Source: Sediminibacterium sp.
GTDB lineage: Bacteria; Bacteroidota; Bacteroidia; Chitinophagales; Chitinophagaceae
Length of the DNA: 64,000 nucleotides
Assembly: GCA_030158665.1 (NCBI GenBank)
Contig: JAOASM010000007.1
Location: forward strand, 62,001-126,000
Direction of reading: 5' to 3'
Shown here one piece after another: positions 37,037 to 45,924 of this stretch. Numbering within the stretch: the stretch's first letter is position 1; each line of letters begins with the position of its first letter. The notes beneath the pieces were generated by a model, which saw only the letters and a program-made list of their open reading frames with translations, was not told the origin of the DNA and did not search any database. Position numbers and translations under genes: made by a program.

Positions 37037-38428
37037 CTAACTCACAATTGGCTGCTGCTCTTTCACCCACTCATTGATACCACCGCTATAGTTGGCAATA
37101 TTGGTATAGCCTTCTTTAACTAATAAAGAATATCCAATCGCTGCTCTATCTCCACCCTGACAATGGATGATCACCGGCTTATCTTTAGGCACTTTGTCCA
37201 AATTTTGCAAAAGCGTTCCTATAAAAACATTTTTTGCACCTGCAATATGGCCGCTATTGAATTCAGCAACACCTCTAATATCGATTATTTCGGCATCCTT
37301 ATTTGATTTTACTGAATCAATGGTTGCTATATTAGATTTAGCTAAAGTTCCTGTGTATACTTGGCTGATTTTAGATGCATCTACAAATCCGTAGATATTG
37401 TCTAATCCAATGCGCATTAACTTTCTAGTTAAATCGTCCATTTGACTAGGGTCTGCCAATAATATAAATTGCTCTTCATACGTTACAAACCACCCCATCC
37501 AAGTAGCAAAAGAATTATTCCCTTGAATATTGATACTACCCGGAATAAAGCCATTTTGAAAATCAAGTTTATTTCTTGTATCAATCACTTTGATACCCTT
37601 ATCCATGGCAGCTTTTAAATCTGCACCAGTCAATTCTTTAATTTTCGGCACTTCCGTTAATAAAGGACGATTCACTTTATTCAATTCCTTCATTTTTGCG
37701 AAATACTTAGGGGGCTCTGGCTGGTCAGTCAATAAAAATTGAACAAACCCTGCTTTGTCTGCACCATATTGAAATGCCCAGTTTCTTTTTTTCTCATAAC
37801 CCACTGTGGTACTTGGCACCGCACCCAAAGCCTTGCCACATGCAGATCCAGCGCCATGTCCAGGCCATACTTGAACGAAGTCTGGCAAGTCCGAAAACAA
37901 ATTGATCGATTGGTACATTTGTTCAGCTCCTTTATTTTGGGTGCCAACCAATCCTGCTGCTTTTTCTAATAAATCAGGGCGACCAATATCACCCACAAAA
38001 ACAAAGTCCCCTGTAAATAACATCACTGGCTCTTTGCTTGCTGGCGTGTCTGTCAATAAAAAACTAATGCTCTCTGGAGTATGTCCAGGTGTATGTAACA
38101 CTTCGATTTTTAAATTACCAATCATCAACTCTGTGCCGTGCTTTAAGCCCTCATGTGCAAATTCATATTCCCATCCTTTGCCACCTTCATCTGACAAATA
38201 CATCTTAGCGCCTGTAACAGCTGCTAATTCACGAGAACCTGTTAAAAAATCGGCATGAATATGCGTTTCAAAAATATGCGTAATCTGCATATTGTTTTGT
38301 TTAGCGATCTCTAAATAGGTATCGATATCACGCTTTGGATCGATAACGGCTGCGACACCTGCTTTTTGACAGCCGATGAAATAACTAGCTTGTGCTAAAG
38401 TTTTGTCGTATACGTGTTGAAAAAACAT
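37037..38428 (-). CDS. CstB-like MBL-fold persulfide dioxygenase fused to two rhodanese domains (copy A)
   Basis: 463 residues. The N-terminal metallo-beta-lactamase domain (about 1-240) has THIHADFLTG (H56, H58, D60), TPGHTPES and GDFVFVGDIGRPDL, as in ETHE1-type persulfide dioxygenases. The first rhodanese domain (about 265-355) lacks the catalytic cysteine; the second (about 370-463) has it at C423 (HCQGGDRA). This MBL, pseudo-rhodanese, rhodanese order is that of CstB, which turns persulfide into thiosulfate. A Crp/Fnr-type operator with a -7 element lies upstream. Paralogue of 40397-41818. Confidence 0.88.
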   Translation of the reverse strand: MFFQHVYDKTLAQASYFIGCQKAGVAAVIDPKRDIDTYLEIAKQNNMQITHIFETHIHADFLTGSRELAAVTGAKMYLSDEGGKGWEYEFAHEGLKHGTELMIGNLKIEVLHTPGHTPESISFLLTDTPASKEPVMLFTGDFVFVGDIGRPDLLEKAAGLVGTQNKGAEQMYQSINLFSDLPDFVQVWPGHGAGSACGKALGAVPSTTVGYEKKRNWAFQYGADKAGFVQFLLTDQPEPPKYFAKMKELNKVNRPLLTEVPKIKELTGADLKAAMDKGIKVIDTRNKLDFQNGFIPGSINIQGNNSFATWMGWFVTYEEQFILLADPSQMDDLTRKLMRIGLDNIYGFVDASKISQVYTGTLAKSNIATIDSVKSNKDAEIIDIRGVAEFNSGHIAGAKNVFIGTLLQNLDKVPKDKPVIIHCQGGDRAAIGYSLLVKEGYTNIANYSGGINEWVKEQQPIVS

Positions 38429-38499
38429 AGTAAATTATTTTTTATAATTGAATGTTGTAGCTAAGACCCTTAGCAAAGCCTAGTGTAATGCTACAAAAA

Positions 38500-38551
38500 C
38501 AAAGGTGCATAGAAATAGTTTATAGATTGGTGACAAATATCACAAATCTAT
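38500..38551 (-). promoter_or_regulatory. Crp/Fnr-type operator A and -7 element of CstB-like copy A
   Basis: A near-palindrome from 38522 to 38551 (12 of 15 pairs) contains GTGA-CAAATA-TCAC (38530-38543). On the minus strand CACCTTTG (38507-38500) follows; its last base is 36.5 bp from the operator centre. The spacing is identical at the other two sites and places the operator at about -41.5. Confidence 0.75.
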
Positions 38552-38571
38552 GCAAGATACATCATCTTCAT

Positions 38572-39801
38572 TTATTCAGGAATTGTATCTAGCTGTGCGA
38601 CTCCAGATGCGATTGCTGCTTTTGCCACTGCAGTAGAAACTAGTTCTAATAACCTATTGTCAAAAGGCTTAGGTAAAATATATTTTGGGCCAAATTCAAT
38701 AGGTTCACCTCCATATATATCAATCACTTCCTGCGGTACAGGCAATTTTGTTAAATCAGCCAAGGCGTGCACTGCAGCCAGTTTCATAGCTTCATTGATT
38801 TTGGTAGCACGAACATCCAGTGCCCCTCTAAAAATATATGGAAAACCCAATACGTTATTTACCTGATTGGGATAATCACTTCTGCCAGTTGCAAAAATAA
38901 TATCGGGTCTGGCAAGGATTGCTTTTTCATAACTAATTTCTGGATTCGGATTGGCCAGGGCAAATACGATGCAATCTTTCGCCATCGACTGCAACATTGT
39001 TTCATTTAAAATATCTGCTTTAGAAAGACCAAGGAACATATCTGCTCCAACCAATACCTCTTCTAAACTAGCCGAAACCGGCATATGCTGATTGGTAAAT
39101 AATTTTTTTCGGCCATCTAAATTATTTCTTTCTTCATGAATCAACCCCTTGGAATCAAACATGAATAAATTTTCACGTTGCACACCTAATGCTAAATATA
39201 TACTAGCACAAGAAGTAGCAGCAGCTCCAGCACCATTAATCACAACTTTGATATCTTGTATTTTTTTTCCTGTTAACTCAAGCGCATTCAACAATGCGGC
39301 TGCACTAACAATTGCAGTACCATGCTGATCGTCATGCATGATTGGGATATTCAATTCCTCTTTCAGTCTTTCTTCAATTTCAAAACAGTCTGGAGCAGAT
39401 ATATCTTCCAAATTTATGCCACCAAAAGTAGGTGCTAGAATTTTTACTGTTCTTATAAATTCTTCTACATCTTTTGTGTCTAATTCAAGATCAAATACAT
39501 CTATATCTGCAAATATTTTAAACAATACTGCCTTTCCTTCCATCACAGGTTTACTTGCCAATGCACCAATATCACCAAGTCCCAACACAGCTGTTCCATT
39601 AGAAATGACTGCCACAAGGTTACCCTTTGTTGTATAATCATAAACTTTGCTAGCATCCGCCTCAATCGCTAAACAAGGCGCAGCAACACCTGGCGAATAG
39701 GCCAATGCTAGATCTTTTTGGGTTGCAGTTTCTTTGGTTGGGATAACTTCTATTTTACCAGACCTTCCCTTTGCGTGATAATGTAATGCTTCTTTTTCCA
39801 T
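38572..39801 (-). CDS. NAD(P)-dependent malic enzyme (short form, no phosphotransacetylase domain)
   Basis: 409 residues. Malic enzyme marks: [62 protein letters not shown] and the dinucleotide site [14 protein letters not shown], then [12 protein letters not shown]. It decarboxylates malate to pyruvate and makes NAD(P)H. The long MaeB form carries an extra PTA-like domain which is absent here. It sits between two sulfur-gene units but is separated from the upstream one by a terminator, so it is probably transcribed alone. Confidence 0.92.
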   Translation of the reverse strand: MEKEALHYHAKGRSGKIEVIPTKETATQKDLALAYSPGVAAPCLAIEADASKVYDYTTKGNLVAVISNGTAVLGLGDIGALASKPVMEGKAVLFKIFADIDVFDLELDTKDVEEFIRTVKILAPTFGGINLEDISAPDCFEIEERLKEELNIPIMHDDQHGTAIVSAAALLNALELTGKKIQDIKVVINGAGAAATSCASIYLALGVQRENLFMFDSKGLIHEERNNLDGRKKLFTNQHMPVSASLEEVLVGADMFLGLSKADILNETMLQSMAKDCIVFALANPNPEISYEKAILARPDIIFATGRSDYPNQVNNVLGFPYIFRGALDVRATKINEAMKLAAVHALADLTKLPVPQEVIDIYGGEPIEFGPKYILPKPFDNRLLELVSTAVAKAAIASGVAQLDTIPE

Positions 39802-39828
39802 ATGGTATTAAATCGGGGAGAAAGGTAA

Positions 39829-39867
39829 TGAATAAAAATAAAAACGCAGTCAATATGACTGCGTTTT
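39829..39867 (-). terminator. Terminator of the CstB-like copy B / DsrE-like operon
   Basis: The stem AAAACGCAGTCA-ATA-TGACTGCGTTTT (39841-39867) is followed on the minus strand by a T-rich tail. Confidence 0.85.
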
Positions 39868-39918
39868 GTCTATTTTCAATGTTGAATTGGTTAGCTTTAT
39901 AGTTTCTCTTAGCCGTTT

Positions 39919-40347
39919 TTAATAGCCTGTTTTTAAGTAACTCCAACCTTCTTCCTGTTTTAGTACCAATTCTGCCACACCTGATGGAACAGAACCTACA
40001 ACAGGAATTAACATCGCTTTTTTTATTCCGTATTTATTCATTGTATTTTCACAAGCATTGAACGCTACGCCTTGCTTTGTCAGTAGCTCAATATCTGTAA
40101 CTAAATGTGATTTGTCTGCTACTAAAAAGTTCAGCGCTTTACCATGAACAACGACCTCTATTTCCACCTTGCCTGGCCACATTTTTTGAAAATTTCGAAT
40201 ATTCCCTAAGGTACTACTCCATACGGCAGTATCAGCAGTATTTAATTGCATTACAACATGATGCACCTTGACTTGCTTATCTTGAGCCATAACTACGGTA
40301 CTAGAACTAAGTAAAATACAGCATATAACTTGAGTTAGGTATTTCAT
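39919..40347 (-). CDS. DsrE-family exported protein
   Basis: 142 residues from the ATG at 40347 (MKYLTQVICC); the longer frame needs a TTG start. Signal peptide about 1-21 (ending VVMAQ). DsrE-like fold: VHHVVMQLNT, VVVHGKALNFL, KQGVAFNACENTMNKYGI with the single candidate active cysteine C99, then PVVGSVPSGVAELVLKQEEGWSYLK. Periplasmic DsrE-like proteins can bind or relay sulfane sulfur. It follows the CstB-like gene by 49 bases and ends at a terminator, so both belong to one Crp/Fnr-controlled transcript. Confidence 0.82.
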   Translation of the reverse strand: MKYLTQVICCILLSSSTVVMAQDKQVKVHHVVMQLNTADTAVWSSTLGNIRNFQKMWPGKVEIEVVVHGKALNFLVADKSHLVTDIELLTKQGVAFNACENTMNKYGIKKAMLIPVVGSVPSGVAELVLKQEEGWSYLKTGY

Positions 40348-40396
40348 AATGGCCAATTGATTGTTTGATGAATTGTTTCAACTCAAATTACAACTT

Positions 40397-41818
40397 TTAT
40401 AACATAGTTGAAGGACAAACATATTCGGATATTTTAAAATTGCCACTATTTTTTAAAGCAGTAAAACCTCCTTTAACATCTACTAAATTGTTAAAGCCTC
40501 TAGCTTTTAAAGTAGACACAAAAATCATAGATCTATATCCTCCAGCACAATGCACATAATAGGTTTTGCTTTTATCAATTTGAGCCATGCTATCATTGAT
40601 GAAATCCAATGGGGCATTTTCACTACCAATAATATGTTCGCTAAAGTGTTCGGATTTTTTACGCACATCTAAAATTTTGGCGTTTGACTCTTTTTTAATC
40701 AAATCTGCAAGTTGATCAGCACTGATAGATTCAATCGTATCAACCTCTTGTCCTGCAGCTTTCCAAGCATCAAATCCACCTTTTAAATAGCCAATTGTAA
40801 AATCATATCCAACTCTTGCCAAACGCGTAATCACCTCTTCTTCTCTGCCTTCTTCTGTGATCAATAATATTTCTTGTTTAATGTCTGGAATCATTGCGCC
40901 TACCCATGGTGCAAAATTTCCATCAATACCTATATTAATTGCATTGGGAATAAAGCCTTTAGCAAATGTTTGTGCATCTCTGGTATCTAATATTAAAGCG
41001 CCAGTTTCGTTTGCAGCAGTTTCAAAAGCTTTTGGACTCAATGCATGTTGTCCTCTTTCTAAAACTTGATCAATGCTATCATAACCTTGTATATTCATCA
41101 ATACATTTAAAGGAAAATAGCCAGGAGGAGCAATCAATCCGTCTAATACTGCAGCTTTGAATTCATCTTTAGTCATCGTTGGATTCAATGCATAATTGGT
41201 TTTTTTCTGATTACCCAATGTGTCTGTAGTCTCCTTACTCATGTTTTTGCCACATGCGGAGCCCGCACCATGTGCTGGATAAACAATGATATCATCCGCC
41301 AATGGCATAATTTTATTTCTCAATGAATCAAACAGATGACCTGCTAAAATATCTTCTGTTAACGCTGCATTTACTTTTTGTGCTAGATCTGGACGACCCA
41401 CATCGCCAATAAATAAAGTATCTCCACTAAACAATGCCGTTTCTTTTCCTTTTTCGTCAATCAACAAATAGCAAGTGCTCTCCATAGTATGACCAGGTGT
41501 ATGTATTACTTTGATTTTTATTTTGCCTACGTTTAAAATCTCTCCATCAGATGCTGCATGAATTTTAAATGATGGTGCTGCAGTTGGTCCATACACAATT
41601 TCCGCACCTGTTTTTTTGGCAAGATCTAAATGACCTGATACAAAATCAGCATGGAAATGCGTTTCTAATACATACTTAATCTTAGCGCCATCTAGTTTTG
41701 CTTTTTGAATATAAGGCGCTACTTCTCTTAATGGGTCAACGATCGCAGCTTCGCCATTACTTTCAATGTAGTAAGCACCTTGCGCTAAACAACCTGTGTA
41801 AATTTGTTCGATTTTCAT
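40397..41818 (-). CDS. CstB-like MBL-fold persulfide dioxygenase fused to two rhodanese domains (copy B)
   Basis: 473 residues. MBL domain with ETHFHADFVSG (H54, H56, D58), TPGHTMES and GDTLFIGDVGRPDL; first rhodanese domain (LILDTRDAQTFAKGFIPNAINIG) without catalytic Cys; second with C424 in VHCAGGYRSM. It ends in a further cysteine (C469, EYVCPSTML) not seen in copy A. Expected to oxidise glutathione- or other low-molecular persulfide to sulfite and move sulfane sulfur, giving thiosulfate. The DsrE-like gene follows; the promoter with a Crp/Fnr-type operator is 19 to 62 bases upstream. Confidence 0.88.
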   Translation of the reverse strand: MKIEQIYTGCLAQGAYYIESNGEAAIVDPLREVAPYIQKAKLDGAKIKYVLETHFHADFVSGHLDLAKKTGAEIVYGPTAAPSFKIHAASDGEILNVGKIKIKVIHTPGHTMESTCYLLIDEKGKETALFSGDTLFIGDVGRPDLAQKVNAALTEDILAGHLFDSLRNKIMPLADDIIVYPAHGAGSACGKNMSKETTDTLGNQKKTNYALNPTMTKDEFKAAVLDGLIAPPGYFPLNVLMNIQGYDSIDQVLERGQHALSPKAFETAANETGALILDTRDAQTFAKGFIPNAINIGIDGNFAPWVGAMIPDIKQEILLITEEGREEEVITRLARVGYDFTIGYLKGGFDAWKAAGQEVDTIESISADQLADLIKKESNAKILDVRKKSEHFSEHIIGSENAPLDFINDSMAQIDKSKTYYVHCAGGYRSMIFVSTLKARGFNNLVDVKGGFTALKNSGNFKISEYVCPSTML

Positions 41819-41836
41819 AATGGTATTTTAATGCCA

Positions 41837-41880
41837 CAAAGTTGACGTTATTGAACGCTTTTATACGTGACAATTATCAC
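41837..41880 (-). promoter_or_regulatory. Crp/Fnr-type operator B and -7 element of CstB-like copy B
   Basis: GTGA-CAATTA-TCAC (41867-41880), with CAACTTTG on the minus strand (41844-41837). Operator centre to last base of the -7 element is 36.5 bp, as at sites A and C. Confidence 0.72.
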
Positions 41881-41908
41881 CCTAATACAAAAGGAGGGAC
41901 AATTTCAG

Positions 41909-41922
41909 ATGATCTTTATCAT
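41909..41922. promoter_or_regulatory. Additional FNR-like half-site pair (site B2), TGAT-CTTT-ATCA
   Basis: The perfect TGAT-N4-ATCA palindrome is centred 42 bp from site B and 84 bp from site C, so on the same DNA face at 10.5 bp per turn. No -7 element at the standard distance was noted. Confidence 0.5.
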
Positions 41923-41987
41923 TTTAAATAATGCGATAGGATAAAAATATTGATACAATTCTATTAAGAATTTCACCTAAATAATTG

Positions 41988-42036
41988 GGTAGGTGACATT
42001 TATCACCTACCTTTTATTTTTATAAAGACACCTTTG
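41988..42036 (+). promoter_or_regulatory. Crp/Fnr-type operator C and -7 element of the TauE-type exporter gene
   Basis: GGTAGGTGA-CATTTA-TCACCTACC, perfect 9-bp arms (41988-41996 and 42003-42011). CACCTTTG at 42029-42036 ends 36.5 bp from the operator centre. The start codon is 10 bases further on. Confidence 0.78.
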
Positions 42037-42046
42037 TGTCAAATAA

Positions 42047-42865
42047 ATGAATATGGAAATAATCGGTTATGTGGCGTCCATTTTAATTGGCATCTCTCTT
42101 GGGTTGATTGGCGGAGGAGGAAGTATCCTGACCGTTCCAGTTTTAGTTTATTTATTTCATATAGAGCCTGTATTAGCAACAGCCTATTCGCTCTTCATTG
42201 TCGGTGCAAGTAGCCTTGTAGGCGCTTGGCCAAAGTACAAACAGGGTTTTGTAAATATAAAAACCGTCATCATATTTGGTATTCCATCTATTATATCAGT
42301 ATTTGCTACAAGAAAATTTTTGGTTCCTGCTATTCCTTCAGAACTAGGTACCTTCGCTGGAATCATCATCACCAAGTCTTTAGCTATGATGATGTTGTTC
42401 GCGGTGTTAATGGTAGCAGCTTCTTTTTCAATGATCCGATCAAGTGCCAATAAAATAGCACTAACTGAGGGTGAACAAAAATTCAATTACCCTATGATCT
42501 TATTAGAAGGCGCTTTAGTGGGTGTTTTAACTGGACTAGTTGGGGCAGGTGGTGGATTTTTAATTATTCCTGCTTTGGTGATGTTGAGTAAACTTCCAAT
42601 GAAACAGGCCGTAGGAACTTCTTTATTAATTATTGCAGCAAAATCTCTAATTGGATTTACAGGCGATTTAGGACATAGGACAATTGATTGGACATTATTA
42701 ACTATCATAACCACGCTTGCAATCGCAGGGATTTTTATTGGCGATCGATTAAGTAAAAAAATAGACGGCAATAAACTTAAAAAAGGATTTGGCTGGTTTG
42801 TGCTGATTATGGGCTTGTATATTATTGCACAACAATTGTTTTTCCCTACTACGGGCGGACACTAA
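42047..42865 (+). CDS. Sulfite exporter TauE/SafE (DUF81) family permease
   Basis: 272 residues with about eight transmembrane segments in two homologous halves: LIGISLGLIGGGGSILTVPVLVYL near the start and LEGALVGVLTGLVGAGGGFLIIPALVML in the second half. The family exports sulfite or sulfur-containing organic anions. Position beside the CstB-like genes (which can yield sulfite or thiosulfate), and the shared operator type, support a sulfur role. The start may be 42047 or the ATG at 42053. A porin gene follows by 18 bases in the same unit. Confidence 0.88.
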   Translation: MNMEIIGYVASILIGISLGLIGGGGSILTVPVLVYLFHIEPVLATAYSLFIVGASSLVGAWPKYKQGFVNIKTVIIFGIPSIISVFATRKFLVPAIPSELGTFAGIIITKSLAMMMLFAVLMVAASFSMIRSSANKIALTEGEQKFNYPMILLEGALVGVLTGLVGAGGGFLIIPALVMLSKLPMKQAVGTSLLIIAAKSLIGFTGDLGHRTIDWTLLTIITTLAIAGIFIGDRLSKKIDGNKLKKGFGWFVLIMGLYIIAQQLFFPTTGGH

Positions 42866-42883
42866 ATAAACAAATCTAGCTTC

Positions 42884-44293
42884 ATGATTAAGCCCTGTTT
42901 AGTTCTTGCCTTTGGCTTATTCCTCTCGGGGACATTAAATGCACAAGATCAAGCCGTAGATTCCGAACTGGCCTTAACCCAGCCTGCAAAAAAAATAAAA
43001 GACAGTACGAATATGCTGCATCATTTTCAAATGGGCACAGTTCAAGGTCATGTAAGATCTTTTTATAGCAGCACATACAATAAAAATAGTAATGCAGAAT
43101 ATGCTTATGCAGTAGGTGCGGGTTTAAAATTTCTTTCTAAACCTCTTTATAATTTGCAATTTGGTTTAAGTGGTTTTCTTGTTTACAATGTATTTTCAAC
43201 AGACCTTACTACCCTTCACCCTTTGGCTGCATCTGTAAATCGCTATGAGCTTGGATTGTTTGATGTTACAAATCCTGCTAATAAAACTGACATGGATCGA
43301 CTGGAAGAATTATACATACAGTATCAAAAAAATAAACTAACGGTTACATTAGGTAAGCAACTTCTAAATACACCATTTATAAACTTACAGGATGGAAGGA
43401 TGCGTCCAACAGAAGTTCAAGGGATTTGGGGACAGTATAAGCTGAATCGAAATAAATTTTATGGAGGTTGGCTAAATCAATTTTCGCCAGGAGGAACAGT
43501 AGCTTGGTTTAAAACGGATGCTTCAATTGGGGTTTTCTCTACTGGGGTGAATGTAGATGGCACAAAATCAGGATATAAAAACCAGTTGACCACTGCTGGT
43601 GTGGCATTAGTAGGAGCAGAATTTGAATTAAAGTCAACAAAAAAATTACAAGTTTGGAATCAATACGTAGACAATATATTTAATAGTAGTATGATTCAAT
43701 TTGACAAATCGCCAACTAAAAGCAGTCCCTATTATTATGGAGTTCAATTGATAGGACAGCAAGTCATTAACCAAGGCGGTAACGAGGCAGTTAATAAGGC
43801 CTATTTTAATCCGCACCAATCTTCTTTTGTTTTTGGCGGTAGGATAGGAAAACAAATGGGACATTGGGATCATTCTTTCAATTTCACAAGAATTACAAAA
43901 CAAGGACGTTATTTAATGCCAAGAGAATGGGGACGAGATCCGTTTTATACATTTTTACAAGGAGAGCGAAGCGAAGGAATGGGCGACTTACATGCGTACA
44001 TGTTTAAATCAAAATATACTGCATCGAAACTTCCTTTGAATTTAAATTTAGCAATTGGCTATTATCAATTAGCGGATGTGAAAAACTATGCAATGAACAA
44101 ATACGGCCTACCTAGCTATTTACAATACAATATCGACTTACGTTATGCGTTTTCGGGTTTTTGGAAAGGATGGGATATGCAGTTAACCTATTTCCATAAA
44201 GACGCTTTAGGCAATACTTATAATGAAGCAAAATATTATATTAATAAAGTAGATATGGGTCATGTGAATTTTATATTGAACTTTCACTTTTAG
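42884..44293 (+). CDS. OprD-like outer-membrane porin
   Basis: 469 residues, signal peptide about 1-20 (ending TLNAQ). OprD-type features: VQGHVRSFYSSTYN, an LEELYIQYQKNKLTVTLGKQLLNTPF segment, and a barrel ending in MGHVNFILNFHF with a terminal Phe as for outer-membrane insertion. It should let small anions or nutrients pass the outer membrane. It is 18 bases after the TauE-type gene, so a combined inner/outer-membrane path for sulfite or thiosulfate is plausible; this is inference. Confidence 0.75.
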   Translation: MIKPCLVLAFGLFLSGTLNAQDQAVDSELALTQPAKKIKDSTNMLHHFQMGTVQGHVRSFYSSTYNKNSNAEYAYAVGAGLKFLSKPLYNLQFGLSGFLVYNVFSTDLTTLHPLAASVNRYELGLFDVTNPANKTDMDRLEELYIQYQKNKLTVTLGKQLLNTPFINLQDGRMRPTEVQGIWGQYKLNRNKFYGGWLNQFSPGGTVAWFKTDASIGVFSTGVNVDGTKSGYKNQLTTAGVALVGAEFELKSTKKLQVWNQYVDNIFNSSMIQFDKSPTKSSPYYYGVQLIGQQVINQGGNEAVNKAYFNPHQSSFVFGGRIGKQMGHWDHSFNFTRITKQGRYLMPREWGRDPFYTFLQGERSEGMGDLHAYMFKSKYTASKLPLNLNLAIGYYQLADVKNYAMNKYGLPSYLQYNIDLRYAFSGFWKGWDMQLTYFHKDALGNTYNEAKYYINKVDMGHVNFILNFHF

Positions 44294-44326
44294 ATAGTTA
44301 AAATGTCTGTTGTTTAAAATCTCAAT

Positions 44327-44334
44327 TAATTTTG
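44327..44334 (+). promoter_or_regulatory. Candidate -7 element TAATTTTG of the cytochrome c gene
   Basis: Perfect match to TAnnTTTG, 30 bases before the start codon at 44365. No matching -33 element was found at normal spacing and no Crp/Fnr-type operator is nearby. Confidence 0.5.
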
Positions 44335-44364
44335 TAAATCAACCGGGCGATTAAAAACCAATAC

Positions 44365-45339
44365 ATGAAAAAACAATATTTAATATTTATCGGCATCCTT
44401 TCGATGATTGGCATCTATTTTTTAGTAGGCTTCATTCGTGGAGATTATTTTAAAATAGATGGTAGCGTTGTAACATCGGATAGTACTTGGTTTGGACCTA
44501 GTCTATATATTGATCATAGCACTATTGGGGAAGAACGAGAACTAGTGATCTATGGACAAGAATTGATTGCACACACGTCAAAATATTTAGGACCCAAGGG
44601 GTCTGTAGCTCAAATCACCAATGGCATGAATTGCCAAAACTGTCATTTGCAAGCTGGCGCAAAAGCATGGGGAAATAATTATGGAGCAGTTTTTTCGACC
44701 TACCCAAAATACAGAGACCGAAGTGGTCAGATAGAAAGTATCTATAAGCGTGTAGCTGATTGTATGGAGCGAAGCTTAAATGGAACTGCGGTAGATAGTA
44801 ATAGTAGAGAGTTTAAGGCGATATACGCGTATATCAAATGGCTGGGAAAGGATGTAGCAAAAAACACAAAGCCACATGGATCTGGAATTGAAAAACTAGC
44901 TTATTTAGATAGAGCAGCAGATCCTATAAAAGGTCAGATGGTGTATACTGCTCAATGTCAAAGTTGTCATGGCACAAATGGACAAGGTCAATTATCCTTA
45001 GATGCATTAGAATACACCTATCCTCCATTATGGGGACCGCATAGTTATAATGACGGTGCCGGTTTATTTAGATTAAGCAACTTTGCAGGATATGTTAAAA
45101 ATAATATGCCGTATTTGTTAACCTCACATGATCAACCAAAATTGACAATCGAAGAATGTTGGGATGTAGCAGCTTATGTAAATAGTCAAACAAGACCACA
45201 TAAAGATCAATCTATGGATTGGCCCAAAAAGGAGAAGAAGCCGGTTGATTTTGCCTTTGGTCCTTATGCAGATAGCTTTTCAGAAAGCCAACATAAGTAT
45301 GGGCCATATCAACCAATTAAAAAATATTATAGTAAATAA
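44365..45339 (+). CDS. tsdA: TsdA-like di-heme thiosulfate dehydrogenase (cytochrome c)
   Basis: 324 residues with an N-terminal membrane anchor or uncleaved signal (about 5-22). Two heme sites: C90-x-x-C93-H94 (NGMNCQNCHLQAG) and C198-x-x-C201-H202 (CQSCHGTNGQGQ). Between them is C133 in RVADCMERSLNG, placed like the cysteine that ligates heme 1 in TsdA, followed by IYAYIKWLG. A candidate Met ligand for heme 2 is in NNMPYLL. TsdA joins two thiosulfates to tetrathionate and passes electrons on. Two thiosulfate-transporter-like genes follow within 11 and 10 bases. Confidence 0.85.
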   Translation: MKKQYLIFIGILSMIGIYFLVGFIRGDYFKIDGSVVTSDSTWFGPSLYIDHSTIGEERELVIYGQELIAHTSKYLGPKGSVAQITNGMNCQNCHLQAGAKAWGNNYGAVFSTYPKYRDRSGQIESIYKRVADCMERSLNGTAVDSNSREFKAIYAYIKWLGKDVAKNTKPHGSGIEKLAYLDRAADPIKGQMVYTAQCQSCHGTNGQGQLSLDALEYTYPPLWGPHSYNDGAGLFRLSNFAGYVKNNMPYLLTSHDQPKLTIEECWDVAAYVNSQTRPHKDQSMDWPKKEKKPVDFAFGPYADSFSESQHKYGPYQPIKKYYSK

Positions 45340-45350
45340 AAACAAGCAAT

Positions 45351-45914
45351 ATGATAGAACAAATACAAGCGCCATGGCCATGGTATATCGCCGGCGCAAT
45401 CATCGGACTCATTGTGCCAGCACTCCTTATTTTGGGCAATAAGACTTTTGGAATCTCCTCCAACCTCAGGCATATTTGTGCTGCCTGCTTCCCTGGAGAT
45501 ATAAAATTCTTTAAGTATGATTGGAAAAAAGAAATATGGAATTTCTTTTTTGTAGGAGGGATTGTGTTAGGCGCATTTTTAGCCAACCACTACTTGATGT
45601 CAGGTGAAGCCATTAAAGTAAATGCAACTTTACAAAAAGAACTTTCAAATTATGGAATTACTAATTTTCAATACATGCTACCATCAGAACTTTTTAGTTT
45701 TAAAGCATTATTAACAGTTCGAGGTTTTATCATTATGGTAATTGGTGGATTCCTTGTAGGATTTGGAACTAGGTATGCTGGCGGATGCACTTCTGGACAC
45801 TCAATCATGGGCTTAAGTAATTTACAATGGCCTTCTCTTGTAGCAACTATCTGTTTTATGGCAGGAGGGTTTCTAATGGCCAATATTATTTTACCATGGA
45901 TATTATCCTTATAA
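45351..45914 (+). CDS. YeeE/YedE (thiosulfate transporter-like) family membrane protein
   Basis: 187 residues, about four to five membrane segments. The conserved cysteine motif of the family is FGTRYAGGCTSGHSIMGLSNLQWPSLVAT. Relatives such as TsuA carry thiosulfate through conserved cysteines. It starts 11 bases after the tsdA-like gene, so coupled expression is likely. Together with the next gene it may form a split transporter, since each half is shorter than the full-length single-chain version. Confidence 0.85.
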   Translation: MIEQIQAPWPWYIAGAIIGLIVPALLILGNKTFGISSNLRHICAACFPGDIKFFKYDWKKEIWNFFFVGGIVLGAFLANHYLMSGEAIKVNATLQKELSNYGITNFQYMLPSELFSFKALLTVRGFIIMVIGGFLVGFGTRYAGGCTSGHSIMGLSNLQWPSLVATICFMAGGFLMANIILPWILSL

Positions 45915-45924
45915 AATTTAAACA

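Noticed and set aside
38525-38548. Operator A as a terminator for the malic enzyme gene
   Set aside because: The palindrome has no T-run on either side and matches two other operator sites with fixed spacing to -7 elements.
41891-41900. AAGGAGGGAC as a Shine-Dalgarno site
   Set aside because: No start codon follows at a useful distance, and the neighbouring genes do not use such sites.
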